From contig JBGUXY010000075.1 of NCBI GenBank assembly GCA_045118335.1, positions 35,564 to 99,563 of the forward strand: DNA of 64,000 nt, given 5' to 3'. The DNA is from W1P20-047 sp045118335. GTDB lineage: Bacteria > Actinomycetota > Coriobacteriia > Coriobacteriales > Eggerthellaceae. Position 1 is the stretch's first letter. Each line of letters opens with the position of its first letter. Below the pieces are notes generated by a model. It did no database searches. It was not told the origin of the DNA and saw only the letters and a program-made list of their open reading frames with translations. The translations under genes and the position numbers were made by a program. Below, in pieces: positions 1 through 8,643 of this stretch.

Positions 1-125
1 CATCCTTGAACCCCAGCTGACCGCTGCATACGCGAAGCGCTCCGGCAATCACCTGCAGGAACCTGGCCACCTGAGCGAGTCAGGAGTCTTAGGGCATCCG
101 ACTCGCCGATAAGCTAGCGATACGC

Positions 126-914
126 TTACGATTCCGGGAGGTTGGCGAGCAGGGCATCCACCAAAAATTCCGTGGCGCCGTTTCCTGCGGCGGCATCGTA
201 ATAATCGCGAAAACGTGGGTCGGCCAAATAACCGCGAGCCAAGCCCCGATGCGCTTGTGGCGAATAGGCGCCGCTTCCCCAATGCATGCGAATCCAGCGC
301 TCGTGCATATGAGCCAGTTCGCGCGCATCAGCTCCGTGCACATCGCCGTTGGCCATCGCTAGGCGCAACTGCACCTTGATGGATTCCTCAAGCGCCTCTT
401 TCGCGTCCCACTCGTCTTGCGACATGCTCAGCAGGTTCTGGTTCGCCGCATCGACGGCGGTTTCTCCGTGGCGCTGCCGCGCTTCCTTTCCATAGCGCTC
501 CTCGTTTGCTTGAACAGCCTGGGCTTTCATCTGCTCGAACCTCGCCGTATCGTCCATGGAATCCATCCTCTCGATTGCCTCGATGGCGGCTTGCGTGCGT
601 CCCATCGCCTCCTCCAGTTGCCTCCCCCGCACCCGCAGAGACTCGAGGTGGTCGCTTAGAACGCATCGCACATCTGCCTGTGGATCTTTCAGCAGGGTGC
701 CGATGGTGGAAAGAGGCAAGCCGCAAGCCCTCATCGCGAGAACGTGACCCAACCGCCTCACGTCGTTGGATCCATACACTCGATAGCCATTGTCGGCACG
801 TTCGGGGTTCAACAGCCCCATGTCCTCGTAGTGCCGAAGCGTGCGCGTGCTCACGCCTGCCCGTTCGGCAAGCTGACCGGCAGTGTAGGTTTCCTTAGCT
901 TCGTGTGAGTCCAT
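126..914 (-). CDS. MerR-family transcriptional regulator with TipAS-like effector domain
   Basis: A 262-residue one-component regulator. The N-terminal winged helix (about residues 9-76, with YTAGQLAERAGVSTRTLRHY and the NGYRVY turn) is the MerR DNA-binding domain. A long helix follows, and the C-terminal part (about 140-255, including HMHERWIRMHWG) resembles the TipAS drug-binding fold of TipA, SkgA and Mta. Such proteins bind hydrophobic ligands and remodel a promoter with a long spacer. I chose the ATG at 914 because GGGAGG sits at 921-926; an upstream in-frame start would run into the operator at 940-960. No target gene is adjacent, so autoregulation is the simplest reading. The ligand is unknown. 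Confidence 0.88.
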   Translation of the reverse strand: MDSHEAKETYTAGQLAERAGVSTRTLRHYEDMGLLNPERADNGYRVYGSNDVRRLGHVLAMRACGLPLSTIGTLLKDPQADVRCVLSDHLESLRVRGRQLEEAMGRTQAAIEAIERMDSMDDTARFEQMKAQAVQANEERYGKEARQRHGETAVDAANQNLLSMSQDEWDAKEALEESIKVQLRLAMANGDVHGADARELAHMHERWIRMHWGSGAYSPQAHRGLARGYLADPRFRDYYDAAAGNGATEFLVDALLANLPES

Positions 915-939
915 CGCGTACCTCCCGCAAGCATCATGC

Positions 940-960
940 ACCTTGACGCAACGTCAAGGT
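940..960 (-). promoter_or_regulatory. MerR-type operator upstream of the TipAS regulator
   Basis: This is a perfect inverted repeat, ACCTTGAC and GTCAAGGT separated by 5 bp, ending 25 bp upstream of the regulator start codon. On the minus strand the left arm supplies a TTGACG -35-like hexamer. This layout is typical of MerR-family operators of the ACCTTGAC type. Autoregulation is inferred from position. Confidence 0.75.
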
Positions 961-1054
961 CAACCCTGCAACCCCCGAAATGTTGGGGATCTGCCTAAAG
1001 TGTGCAGCGAAAAGTGGCCCCGCCCGCAATCACCTTGTTTCGCAGGCCAAACCC

Positions 1055-1618
1055 CTAGTTGAACCTCTCTTGCGTCTTTTGCAGGCCATTCGCGATAAGG
1101 AACGGCACCGCCTGGGCGGCACGGTCGCAGGCGTACTCGAAGTCTTCCCGCTCTTCCTTGCGAGGCACCCTCAGCACGAAATCGGATACGTCCATGCGTC
1201 CAGGCGGGCGGCCGATGCCACATCGTACGCGATACCAATCGCGCGTACCCAACTTGTCGCAGATAGAACGCAGACCGTTGTGCCCCGCATGTCCGCCGCC
1301 AAGCTTCACGCGAATGCGGCCTGGATCGATGTCGAGGTCGTCGTGGATGACGATCAGGTGGTCGGGCGCGACTCCATAGGCGTTGCACAGGTTTTTCACC
1401 GGCCCACCCGAAAGGTTCATGAAGCTTTGGGGTTTTGCGAGCACGACGTCTTCGTCGGCCAACACGCCCCTGGCCGTGAGTGCACCGCATTCGCTTTTCC
1501 AATAGCGTGCACGGGCTTCGCCCGCCAACAGGTCTATGGCTTCGAATCCGGCATTGTGCCTGGTATGCGCGTACTCTTCCCCAGGGTTTCCCAATCCCAC
1601 CACCAGATACAGCGACAC
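1055..1618 (-). CDS. pth: Peptidyl-tRNA hydrolase
   Basis: This enzyme cleaves the ester bond of peptidyl-tRNAs that drop off ribosomes, recycling tRNA in the cytosol. The 187-residue protein matches the family length. It opens with the VVGLGNPG signature and keeps the active-site positions: Asn11, His21 in TRHNAGFEAID, Asn68 in FMNLSGG and Asp93 in IHDDLDID. The GTG start at 1618 is supported by GAGGAG at 1626-1631; the open frame runs a further 50 codons upstream, but that stretch has no family resemblance. In many actinobacteria pth lies near prs and glmU; here about 10 kb separates them. Confidence 0.95.
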   Translation of the reverse strand: MSLYLVVGLGNPGEEYAHTRHNAGFEAIDLLAGEARARYWKSECGALTARGVLADEDVVLAKPQSFMNLSGGPVKNLCNAYGVAPDHLIVIHDDLDIDPGRIRVKLGGGHAGHNGLRSICDKLGTRDWYRVRCGIGRPPGRMDVSDFVLRVPRKEEREDFEYACDRAAQAVPFLIANGLQKTQERFN

Positions 1619-2100
1619 GTGTGCGCTCCTCGTCTTCGCGGTTTTCAGATGTGCGCCAACGCACCGAAGGCGCCCCGAGAACACCGGTTCTCCTCTGCAG
1701 AACATACCAAACGAGGAAGGCGAAAACAACCGAAACGCCTTATCGGCAATCGGGTAGGCGATTGCCACGACTTATCACGGCCCACACAACCGTGCCCACG
1801 GCAAGTCATGGCAACAAGTAAGCGGCCAGGGAATGCACGTATATCGCCAAGCTGAATGGAGCCGATGGCCATAACGGCTGCACCCGAAGCACTGCACGCT
1901 GCGGCGCAAATGGCGAACAAGATGCCGAAGCCGGTCGGCGCGGTCGAAAAACTCCCGTGTAGGTGAAGGATGCAACGGCAAGATGGGTCGCAACACGATA
2001 ACGAGCGCAATCAAGCCCTTGCCTTCAGCCTATCCTGTACGCTGCAACCACGTTTTCGCCATCCTGTCTAGCTTGGCATCCAGGCGTTTGAACCGCCTGC
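1619..2100. other. Intergenic region without a supported gene
   Basis: This stretch of about 480 bp lies between pth and hisS. Minus-strand open frames cross it (for example 1645-2010, with a hydrophobic stretch GILFAICAAACSASGAAV), but none has a ribosome binding site or a recognisable family. It may be a decayed membrane-protein gene; the evidence is weak. Confidence 0.4.
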
Positions 2101-3411
2101 TCAGCAAACGGCAGTCACCGAAGCCGCAAAGTCCTCAATAGCAACGAGCCGTTCTTCATGGGTTTCCATGTTGCGCAGCTTCACATTGCCTTGCGCCAGC
2201 TCGTCGGGGCCAAGTACCGCCACCAGACGCGCACCCAGCTTGTCGGCCAACTTGAACTGGCTTTTCAGGCTACGGTGCTGATGGTCGAAGTCGCAACGCA
2301 CACCAGCGTCGCGTGCCGCCTGGGCCAGGCCGAACGCCTGTGGCCGCACCTCGTCGTTCACACAAGCGATGAACAGGTCGCATGCAGCCAACTGGGGAAA
2401 CTCGAATCCGCACGCCTGCAATGCCAGCAGACACCGCTCGTATCCCAGCGCGAAGCCAAAACCCGGCGTATCTGCGCCGCCGATTTCGCGCATGAGCTTG
2501 TCGTAGCGCCCACCGCCGCCGATTGCATTCTGGTTGCTTGATGCATCTACGGTCTGCACTTCGAACACCGTGCGCGTGTAGTAGTCCAGGCCGCGCACCA
2601 GGCGATAGTCTTCGGCGTAGGCAAGCCCCGCGGCGTCCAAATACCCTTTCACGGCATGATAATGGCCGCGGCAGCCATCGCACAGGGCGTCGCCGATGCG
2701 CGGTGCCCCCTCCATCACGCTACGGCAGCCGGGATTCTTGCAATCGAACGCGCGCAGGGGGTTGATTTCCGCCCGACGCAGGCAGTCTTCGCACAGGGCA
2801 TCGGCGTGGTCCATGATGTAGGCCCTCACGGCATCGCGGTACGCAGGACGGCATCTTTCGCACCCCATGGAGTTCACCAGCAACGTGATGCTTTCCGACG
2901 GTATGCCCAGCTCCTCGTAGAAGCGCATGAGCATGATGATGCCCTCGGCGTCCACGCTCGGGTCATCTGGCCCCAGGCATTCGATGCCGATCTGGTTGAA
3001 CTGGCGCAACCGGCCCTTCTGGGGGCGTTCGGCGCGAAACATCGGGCCCGCATACATGAGCTTCACGGGGGCTGCGCCCTGGGCTACCAGGTTGTGCTCG
3101 GCAACCGCGCGCACCGTGCCCGCCGTGCCTTCGGGGCGCAGGGCCAAACGGCTCTTCGCCTTCACATGCCCACCGCCGATGAGCGTGTTCAGGTTCGCAT
3201 CGGAAAGCGCCTGGAACATTTCCTTCGACACCACGTCGGTGGCTTCCCCGATGCCGCGCACGAACAGGTCGACCTTTTCCATCACGGGCGTGACCACGGG
3301 CTGGTACCCGTAGCAGCCAAACACCTTGGCTGCCGTGGCCTTGAAGTGCATCCAGAACGCCGCCTCGTTCGGCAGCATGTCTTCGGTACCCTCAGGTTTC
3401 GTGATGGCCAT
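2101..3411 (-). CDS. hisS: Histidine--tRNA ligase
   Basis: A class II aminoacyl-tRNA synthetase that charges tRNA-His. The 436-residue protein begins with KPEGTEDMLPNE, the usual HisRS opening. It carries motif 2 (RPEGTAGTVRA, then GRLRQFNQIGIECLG), the histidine-specific motif LVRGLDYYTRTVFE and the GGGGRYDKL loop, followed by a C-terminal anticodon-binding domain. The Cys-rich stretch between CERC and CDGC is normal for bacterial HisRS. Two ATGs compete: 3411 has AGAGG 9 nt upstream, and 3420 has AGGG slightly farther off. I chose 3411. The gene is divergent from the TRIC channel gene. Confidence 0.95.
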   Translation of the reverse strand: MAITKPEGTEDMLPNEAAFWMHFKATAAKVFGCYGYQPVVTPVMEKVDLFVRGIGEATDVVSKEMFQALSDANLNTLIGGGHVKAKSRLALRPEGTAGTVRAVAEHNLVAQGAAPVKLMYAGPMFRAERPQKGRLRQFNQIGIECLGPDDPSVDAEGIIMLMRFYEELGIPSESITLLVNSMGCERCRPAYRDAVRAYIMDHADALCEDCLRRAEINPLRAFDCKNPGCRSVMEGAPRIGDALCDGCRGHYHAVKGYLDAAGLAYAEDYRLVRGLDYYTRTVFEVQTVDASSNQNAIGGGGRYDKLMREIGGADTPGFGFALGYERCLLALQACGFEFPQLAACDLFIACVNDEVRPQAFGLAQAARDAGVRCDFDHQHRSLKSQFKLADKLGARLVAVLGPDELAQGNVKLRNMETHEERLVAIEDFAASVTAVC

Positions 3412-3667
3412 AGCATGCATCCTCTTCCCTTGCGCAACCCTATCTTGCGGCTTGCATCGAGCTTCAATTCGAACGTGAGTAGGCATTGTAACACCCGTCA
3501 AAGCTTTAGCCCCCATCATTTCCCACACGCTATGAACGCTCTAGATTTCGTGTGACCATTCTGGGGTATCTATGGAAAAGGCCCTAAGTGCGTTTCGCGA
3601 CCTTGGAGAATGGCCCAGAATCGCACATCCGAAGATTGCGCAGATGCGAGGGAAGGAGCGAAAGACC

Positions 3668-4384
3668 ATGCTGGAAACCGTACTCTACATTCCTTTCTGG
3701 TTCGAGCTCACCGCAACGATCGTCTATGCCGTTTCGGGAGCCTTGAGCGCAAGCCGGGCGCAATACGACATTTTGGGCACCATGGTGCTGGCAACCATCG
3801 TGGGCTTGTTCGGCGGCGTCATGCGCGACATACTCCTGCAAAACTACGGCATCTACGCATTCCAGCGGCCAATCCTCATAATCGCCTGCTGCGTCTGCGG
3901 CATCGTGGTGTTCTACTTCGGGCGCCTGGTCACATACCTCGACTTCGCCAGCGACATGGTGGATACCGTGGGTTTGGGGCTATGGGCCGTAGTGGGCACG
4001 GGCAAGGCGCTTTCCGCTGGCTTGGGAATCGTCCCCGCCGCCATCATGGGGCTGCTCACCTCGATTGGCGGAGGCATCGTGCGCGACGTACTCATGAACA
4101 AGCCGGTTGCCGCGTTCCAACCAAGTTCGTATTACGCATCAGCCGCAGCCTTGGGCTCGTTGGCCTTCGCCCTCATGCACACGTACCATGTGCTGGACCA
4201 GTGGTCGGCAATGATGTGCGTGGTGCTAGTCATAGCCATAAGGCTCGGCTCGATCATCTTCGGCTGGCAGACCCGCCCCTCGCGCGACTTGACCGTACCC
4301 ATGGCAGATGCCCTGGCCAAGCCCGTACGAGCCCTTAAAGGGCGCGATCGCTCAGCCGACAAAGTGCAAGAAGACACAGATTAA
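3668..4384 (+). CDS. TRIC/UPF0126-type cation channel membrane protein
   Basis: A 238-residue integral membrane protein with about seven hydrophobic helices and an internal duplication. The two repeats are marked by GGVMRDILLQ (about residues 49-58) and GGGIVRDVLMNK (about 135-146), as in the UPF0126/TRIC family. Bacterial TRIC homologues form trimeric monovalent cation channels; the physiological role here is unknown. The ATG at 3668 has GGAAGGAG at 3651-3658. The frame is open upstream to 3572, but those 32 codons are hydrophilic and unlike the family. A strong terminator follows. Confidence 0.87.
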   Translation: MLETVLYIPFWFELTATIVYAVSGALSASRAQYDILGTMVLATIVGLFGGVMRDILLQNYGIYAFQRPILIIACCVCGIVVFYFGRLVTYLDFASDMVDTVGLGLWAVVGTGKALSAGLGIVPAAIMGLLTSIGGGIVRDVLMNKPVAAFQPSSYYASAAALGSLAFALMHTYHVLDQWSAMMCVVLVIAIRLGSIIFGWQTRPSRDLTVPMADALAKPVRALKGRDRSADKVQEDTD

Positions 4385-4413
4385 CGCCTTTAGCGCTGTC
4401 CTTATAGCAACAA

Positions 4414-4442
4414 CGGCCCGCCTCGAAAGTCGAGGCGGGCCG
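4414..4442. terminator. Bidirectional Rho-independent terminator
   Basis: A 13-bp perfect stem (CGGCCCGCCTCGA with TCGAGGCGGGCCG) closes a 3-nt loop between the convergent TRIC and DUF47 genes. A T-rich tract (CCGTCTTTCG) follows on the plus strand. Confidence 0.85.
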
Positions 4443-4515
4443 CCGTCTTTCGTCCCTTGTGGCTTTTCGGCAAAACAGACGCGAAACGTTTCTTGGACTG
4501 CGTCTCGTTAGCCTA

Positions 4516-5145
4516 CTACGAGATCTTTAAAACCACGCTGTCCATAACGTCGCCGACATGTTCGCAGGCATCGCAACACTCTTCTAGCTTGTCGAAGATG
4601 CGCATCCACCTGATCACGTGAATGGGGTCATCGCTCTCTTCCAAGAACAGGTTGTGCATGCATTCCATGTAAACGTCATCGGCGCGTTCCTCGTAATCGT
4701 TCACGTCACGCAGCGCATTGCGGAACTTCTTGTTCCTCTTGAAATCGGAGAATTGGTTTTGCGCAGACAGCAGGGTCTCCAAGCTGCCGATGATGCAATC
4801 GAGCAAAGCCTTGCAGCTCGGATGAACCACATCAACGTCAAGAATGTAGAACTGGCGAATCGCCGACTCCAGCTTGTCGATAATGTCGTCGAGCGACCTG
4901 GAGATATCGATGATGTCTTCACGGTCGAACGGCGTGATGAAATCGACGGCAATGGCCTCGAACGTGCCGCGATTCACCTTGTCGCCCGCAGTTTCGTATT
5001 CATGTGCCTCTTTGATGATGTCGGAATAAGAATCAATCGACTTGTAATCGACGATAACCTGAGCAAGCAGATTCGCCTCCTTCAGGGCAAGAGTAACCTG
5101 CTCTTCGAAAGCGGAGAAATAGTTGTATTTCTTCTTGCGCGCCAT
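4516..5145 (-). CDS. DUF47 family (PhoU-like) protein
   Basis: A 209-residue, almost entirely helical and acidic cytosolic protein. The opening KYNYFSAFEEQVTLALKEA, the central DREDIIDISRSLDDIIDKLE and the Cys-containing end CCDACEHVGDVMDSVV match DUF47, a relative of PhoU usually paired with a Pit-type phosphate transporter. No pit gene is adjacent, so either the transporter is elsewhere or the protein acts alone. ATG at 5145. A phosphate-related regulatory role is inferred from the family only. Confidence 0.85.
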   Translation of the reverse strand: MARKKKYNYFSAFEEQVTLALKEANLLAQVIVDYKSIDSYSDIIKEAHEYETAGDKVNRGTFEAIAVDFITPFDREDIIDISRSLDDIIDKLESAIRQFYILDVDVVHPSCKALLDCIIGSLETLLSAQNQFSDFKRNKKFRNALRDVNDYEERADDVYMECMHNLFLEESDDPIHVIRWMRIFDKLEECCDACEHVGDVMDSVVLKIS

Positions 5146-5370
5146 ACCAACTCCAATCGACGAGGATAAACGCGGACGAAACGAATTCTAGCCCAACTAA
5201 TACAAAAAATTATCAAGATTACCGTAAAAGGCATCGTCTGCCGCTCACAATGAACATCATGCCGCGAAAAGCCCTTCGTCACACACGGCAGCATGAAAAC
5301 CCCATGCAAACACCAGTCGCTCCGTCGCATCGTCTCGTGCGAGCGTTCTGCAGCTCAAAGGACCGCAGAA

Positions 5371-6066
5371 TCACTCGAGTCCCGCCCACTTGGGGTAGAA
5401 GTCGATAATGCGCCAACGCTCGGCCCCGATGGTAGTGGGGCTGTTGTGGCCCGGCAAGACGAGGGTTTCGTCGGGAAGTTCCCCAAGGCGCTTGAGGGAA
5501 GCCGCCATGTCCCGTTCGCTGCCCCCAGGCAGGTCGGTGCGCCCCATGCTGGCATGGAAGAGCGTGTCGCCGGAAAGGAGCAAAGGCACGCCTTCGGCTT
5601 CGGGGCCGGCATCGGCGGGATCCAGGTAGAAGCAGATTCCGCCTTTCGTGTGACCGGGAGTATGCAGGACGCGCCAGGTAGTAGCGCCCACGACGATCGT
5701 GTCGCCATCGCGCAGGCGGACATCGACAGGGCACGGATCGGACACCAAACCGAATTCGGTTGTTCCCTCTTCCACAACGGGGGCGTCGATTTCAGAACAA
5801 TAGACGAGGGCTCCCGTCGCATCGTGAAGGGCCCGCAGGGCGCCGGTATGGTCGGTGTGGTTGTGGGTAACGAATATGGCGGATACGGGCCTATCTCCCA
5901 CGACGCCCATCAAAACGTCGGGGTTGTCGCCGGGGTCGACGACGATGACCCCACCGTTGCCATCTTCGATGAAGTAGACGTTGTTCGCGATAAGACCAAC
6001 CACGACGAACTCCACGTCACGGCAGCCCGTCTTGGCTTCGAACACGTTATATTGTCTGTTGGCCAT
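5371..6066 (-). CDS. MBL-fold metallo-hydrolase (glyoxalase II-like)
   Basis: A 231-residue hydrolase with the binuclear metal site of the metallo-beta-lactamase fold. THNHTDHTG contributes His68, His70, Asp72 and His73; HTPGHTKGG, SGDTLF and LPGHNSP supply the remaining His and Asp ligands. The compact size and the GGICFYLD...GDTLF arrangement match the hydroxyacylglutathione-hydrolase-like branch that cleaves thioesters; the substrate cannot be read from sequence. The ATG at 6066 is preceded by GAGGAG with 6-nt spacing, and upstream in-frame ATGs lack a site. It lies downstream of relA with a 135-bp gap. Confidence 0.85.
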   Translation of the reverse strand: MANRQYNVFEAKTGCRDVEFVVVGLIANNVYFIEDGNGGVIVVDPGDNPDVLMGVVGDRPVSAIFVTHNHTDHTGALRALHDATGALVYCSEIDAPVVEEGTTEFGLVSDPCPVDVRLRDGDTIVVGATTWRVLHTPGHTKGGICFYLDPADAGPEAEGVPLLLSGDTLFHASMGRTDLPGGSERDMAASLKRLGELPDETLVLPGHNSPTTIGAERWRIIDFYPKWAGLE

Positions 6067-6201
6067 CAGCATCTCCTCTTCTCGATGGCTTTCTTTCATG
6101 CATACGTAGCACTTCGCTTGTGCAACCACCCAACCAATCGGCTGGCATGGCGCACCTGAGCCATGCGCAAGCGCGAAGCACCGCACATCGCAACTTTGGC
6201 A

Positions 6202-8640
6202 TCACCGTTTCTGGCCCGAGCCCGGCAAGGTGCGATGGGCATCGAAGACGCCGGGGACAGCCGCCAGGTTTTGGATGATCGCGTTGATAGACTCGACATC
6301 GCTTACCTGGAAGAGGAAGCGGAATTCGGCTAGGTTGTCGCGTGGGGAAGTCTGCGACGACGAGCTAAGGACGTTCGCCCCACGCTCCGAGAGCACGGCG
6401 ATGATATCGCGGAGCAGGTTCATGCGGTCCATGGCCTCGATGATGACCTCGGCCTTGTATGACGTTTCGGCAGACGGCAGCGCTTCCCACGTCACATCGA
6501 TGATGCGCTCGGGGTGCTCTTGCAGAGAAACTGCGTTCGGGCAGTCGGCCCGATGCACGGAAACGCCACGCCCGCGGGTCACGAAGCCCAAGATCTCGTC
6601 GCCGGGCACGGGGTTGCAGCAACGGGACAAGCGCACGAGCATGCCTTCGACGCCCTTGACCACCACGCCGTTGGAAGAATGCGTTTCGCGGCGACTCGGA
6701 TGTTTCGCATTGGTGAGCATGCGGGGTATGACGCCGGTGCTCGACCCCATGGAAGCCACCCGTTGCGCATCGGCTTCCGCCTCTGCCTCTCGATCGACCA
6801 TGTACTTTATCAACCGGTTCGCGACATGCTGGGCGCTTTCGCGGTCGCAGCCGATGCTTACCATCATGTCGTCGGTGTCCTTGAATCCCAGGGTTTCCGC
6901 CACTTCTCGAAGCGCACGCTGGGCAGGCGCGTTCGAAATGCCCATACCGTGCTTGCGCATCTCGCGCGCAAGCTTGTCGTGGCCTTTCTGGGCATCGTCG
7001 CTTCGAGATGCCTTGCTGAAATACGAGCGAATCTTCGAACGCGCACCGGGCGTCCTGACCATGTTGATCCAATTGCGGTTGGGCTGCGCGTTTTTCTGGG
7101 TGAGGATCTCGACCCGGTCGCCCATCTGCAGCTCGTATGACAGGGGCACGATCGATCCGTTCACCTTCGCACCCACGCAATGGTTACCCACTTCCGTGTG
7201 GATGGCGTACGCGAAGTCGACCGGGGTGGAACCGGCGCGCAGGCTCTTGACGTCGCCCGTGGGCGTGAACACGTACACTTCCGCCGGGGACAAGTCGACC
7301 TTCAACGACTTCAAGAACTCGCGCGAGTCCTGCGTCTCGTCTTGCCAGTCGACCATCTGGCGCAACCAGGCGATCTGGCGGTCGAAGGCTTCGTCGCGCT
7401 TCTTGCTGCGTTCCTTGTAGCGCCAATGAGCCGCCACGCCGTATTCGCTCATCTGGTGCATCTCGACGGTGCGTATCTGCACTTCGAGCGGGCGCGCCGC
7501 CGGCCCGAGCACCGTGGTGTGCAGGCTTTGGTACATGTTGTACTTCGGCATGGCGATGTAGTCCTTGAAGCGCCCCGGCACCGGTTGCCACAAGGTGTGC
7601 ACAGCACCCAGCACCGAATAGCATTCGTTGACCGTCTGCACGATGATCCGTACGGCGATAAGGTCGTAGATCTCGGAAAAACCCTTCCCACGCGTGGTCA
7701 TCTTGTTGTAGATGGAATACAGGTGCTTCGGCCGTCCGGCGATCTCGCACTTGATGCCGAGTTCGTCCATTTCCTTTCGCAGGGTTTCGATAACGCCCAG
7801 CAGGTAGGCTTCCCGCTCGGTGCGGCTTTCCGCCACCATGCGTGCAACCTGCTTGAACTTCTCTGGCTCGAGGTAGAAAAACGCCAGGTCCTCCAGCTCC
7901 CATTTGATGGAGTTTATTCCCAGGCGATGTGCGATGGGAGCATAAATCTCGAGCGTCTCGCGTGACTTGAAGATGCGGCGGTCTTCTCGCAGGGCCGCAA
8001 GCGTGCGCATGTTGTGCAAGCGGTCGGCCAGCTTGATCACGATCACGCGGATATCCTTGTTCATGGCCACCAGCATCTTGCGCATGGTCTGGGCTTGCTC
8101 GTCGGTGAGCGTGCCCACCTCCACGCGCGTGATCTTCGTCACGCCGTCCACCAGCTGCGCAACCGACTCGTTGAACGTCTCGGCGATGAGCTCGAGCGTG
8201 ACGGGAGTGTCCTCCACGGTATCGTGAAGGATGGCCGCGCAAAGCGTTTCGCCGTCCATGCGCAAGTCGGCCAAGATGATGGCCACTTCCACAGGATGGG
8301 AGATATAAGGTTCGCCGCTTTTGCGGCATTGACCTTCGTGAGCGGCATTGGCGAACTCGAAGGAGCGCTCCAGCATATCCAGCTCGTCGTCTTCCAGGTA
8401 CGAACGGGCTTTATCGAGCAGGCATGCAAATCGCTCTTCGGGCGTCTTTTCCTGGGTGATCCTGGCTGGGTCGGCGGCGCCCACGGAAGCGGTGAAGCTG
8501 TACTCGCCCATGTACGGACGACCGATGAGCTCGTCGGAACCATCGCTGAATCGAGACGGATAACCGTATGTTTCGCGCGCTTGGCCCAGCAACCCACCTT
8601 GAGCCAGCACATCCACGTTCAAGCTGTTGTCTTCCATCAT
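6202..8640 (-). CDS. relA: RelA/SpoT-family (p)ppGpp synthetase/hydrolase
   Basis: A long RSH enzyme of 812 residues that makes and degrades the alarmone (p)ppGpp in the stringent response. The hydrolase HD domain is intact (His101, His115 in SHPVEVA, HD at 139-140, ED at 143-144). The synthetase domain contains YNMYQSLHTTV and later EVQIRT. A TGS domain (VYVFTPTGDVKSL) and a C-terminal ACT domain (last 75 residues or so) follow. Both activities are therefore predicted. About 55 poorly conserved residues precede the HD domain. The ATG at 8640 begins 3 nt after the recJ-helicase stop, with GAGGG upstream, so the two are probably co-transcribed. Confidence 0.95.
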   Translation of the reverse strand: MMEDNSLNVDVLAQGGLLGQARETYGYPSRFSDGSDELIGRPYMGEYSFTASVGAADPARITQEKTPEERFACLLDKARSYLEDDELDMLERSFEFANAAHEGQCRKSGEPYISHPVEVAIILADLRMDGETLCAAILHDTVEDTPVTLELIAETFNESVAQLVDGVTKITRVEVGTLTDEQAQTMRKMLVAMNKDIRVIVIKLADRLHNMRTLAALREDRRIFKSRETLEIYAPIAHRLGINSIKWELEDLAFFYLEPEKFKQVARMVAESRTEREAYLLGVIETLRKEMDELGIKCEIAGRPKHLYSIYNKMTTRGKGFSEIYDLIAVRIIVQTVNECYSVLGAVHTLWQPVPGRFKDYIAMPKYNMYQSLHTTVLGPAARPLEVQIRTVEMHQMSEYGVAAHWRYKERSKKRDEAFDRQIAWLRQMVDWQDETQDSREFLKSLKVDLSPAEVYVFTPTGDVKSLRAGSTPVDFAYAIHTEVGNHCVGAKVNGSIVPLSYELQMGDRVEILTQKNAQPNRNWINMVRTPGARSKIRSYFSKASRSDDAQKGHDKLAREMRKHGMGISNAPAQRALREVAETLGFKDTDDMMVSIGCDRESAQHVANRLIKYMVDREAEAEADAQRVASMGSSTGVIPRMLTNAKHPSRRETHSSNGVVVKGVEGMLVRLSRCCNPVPGDEILGFVTRGRGVSVHRADCPNAVSLQEHPERIIDVTWEALPSAETSYKAEVIIEAMDRMNLLRDIIAVLSERGANVLSSSSQTSPRDNLAEFRFLFQVSDVESINAIIQNLAAVPGVFDAHRTLPGSGQKR

Positions 8641-8643
8641 ACG

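Noticed and set aside
2656..3555. 299-codon plus-strand frame across hisS
   Set aside because: It is antisense to a fully conserved hisS and has no ribosome site or family motif; high G+C content keeps the opposite strand open.
6230..7420. 396-codon plus-strand frame inside relA
   Set aside because: Antisense to conserved catalytic parts of relA; composition is Ser/Arg-rich as expected from a shadow frame.
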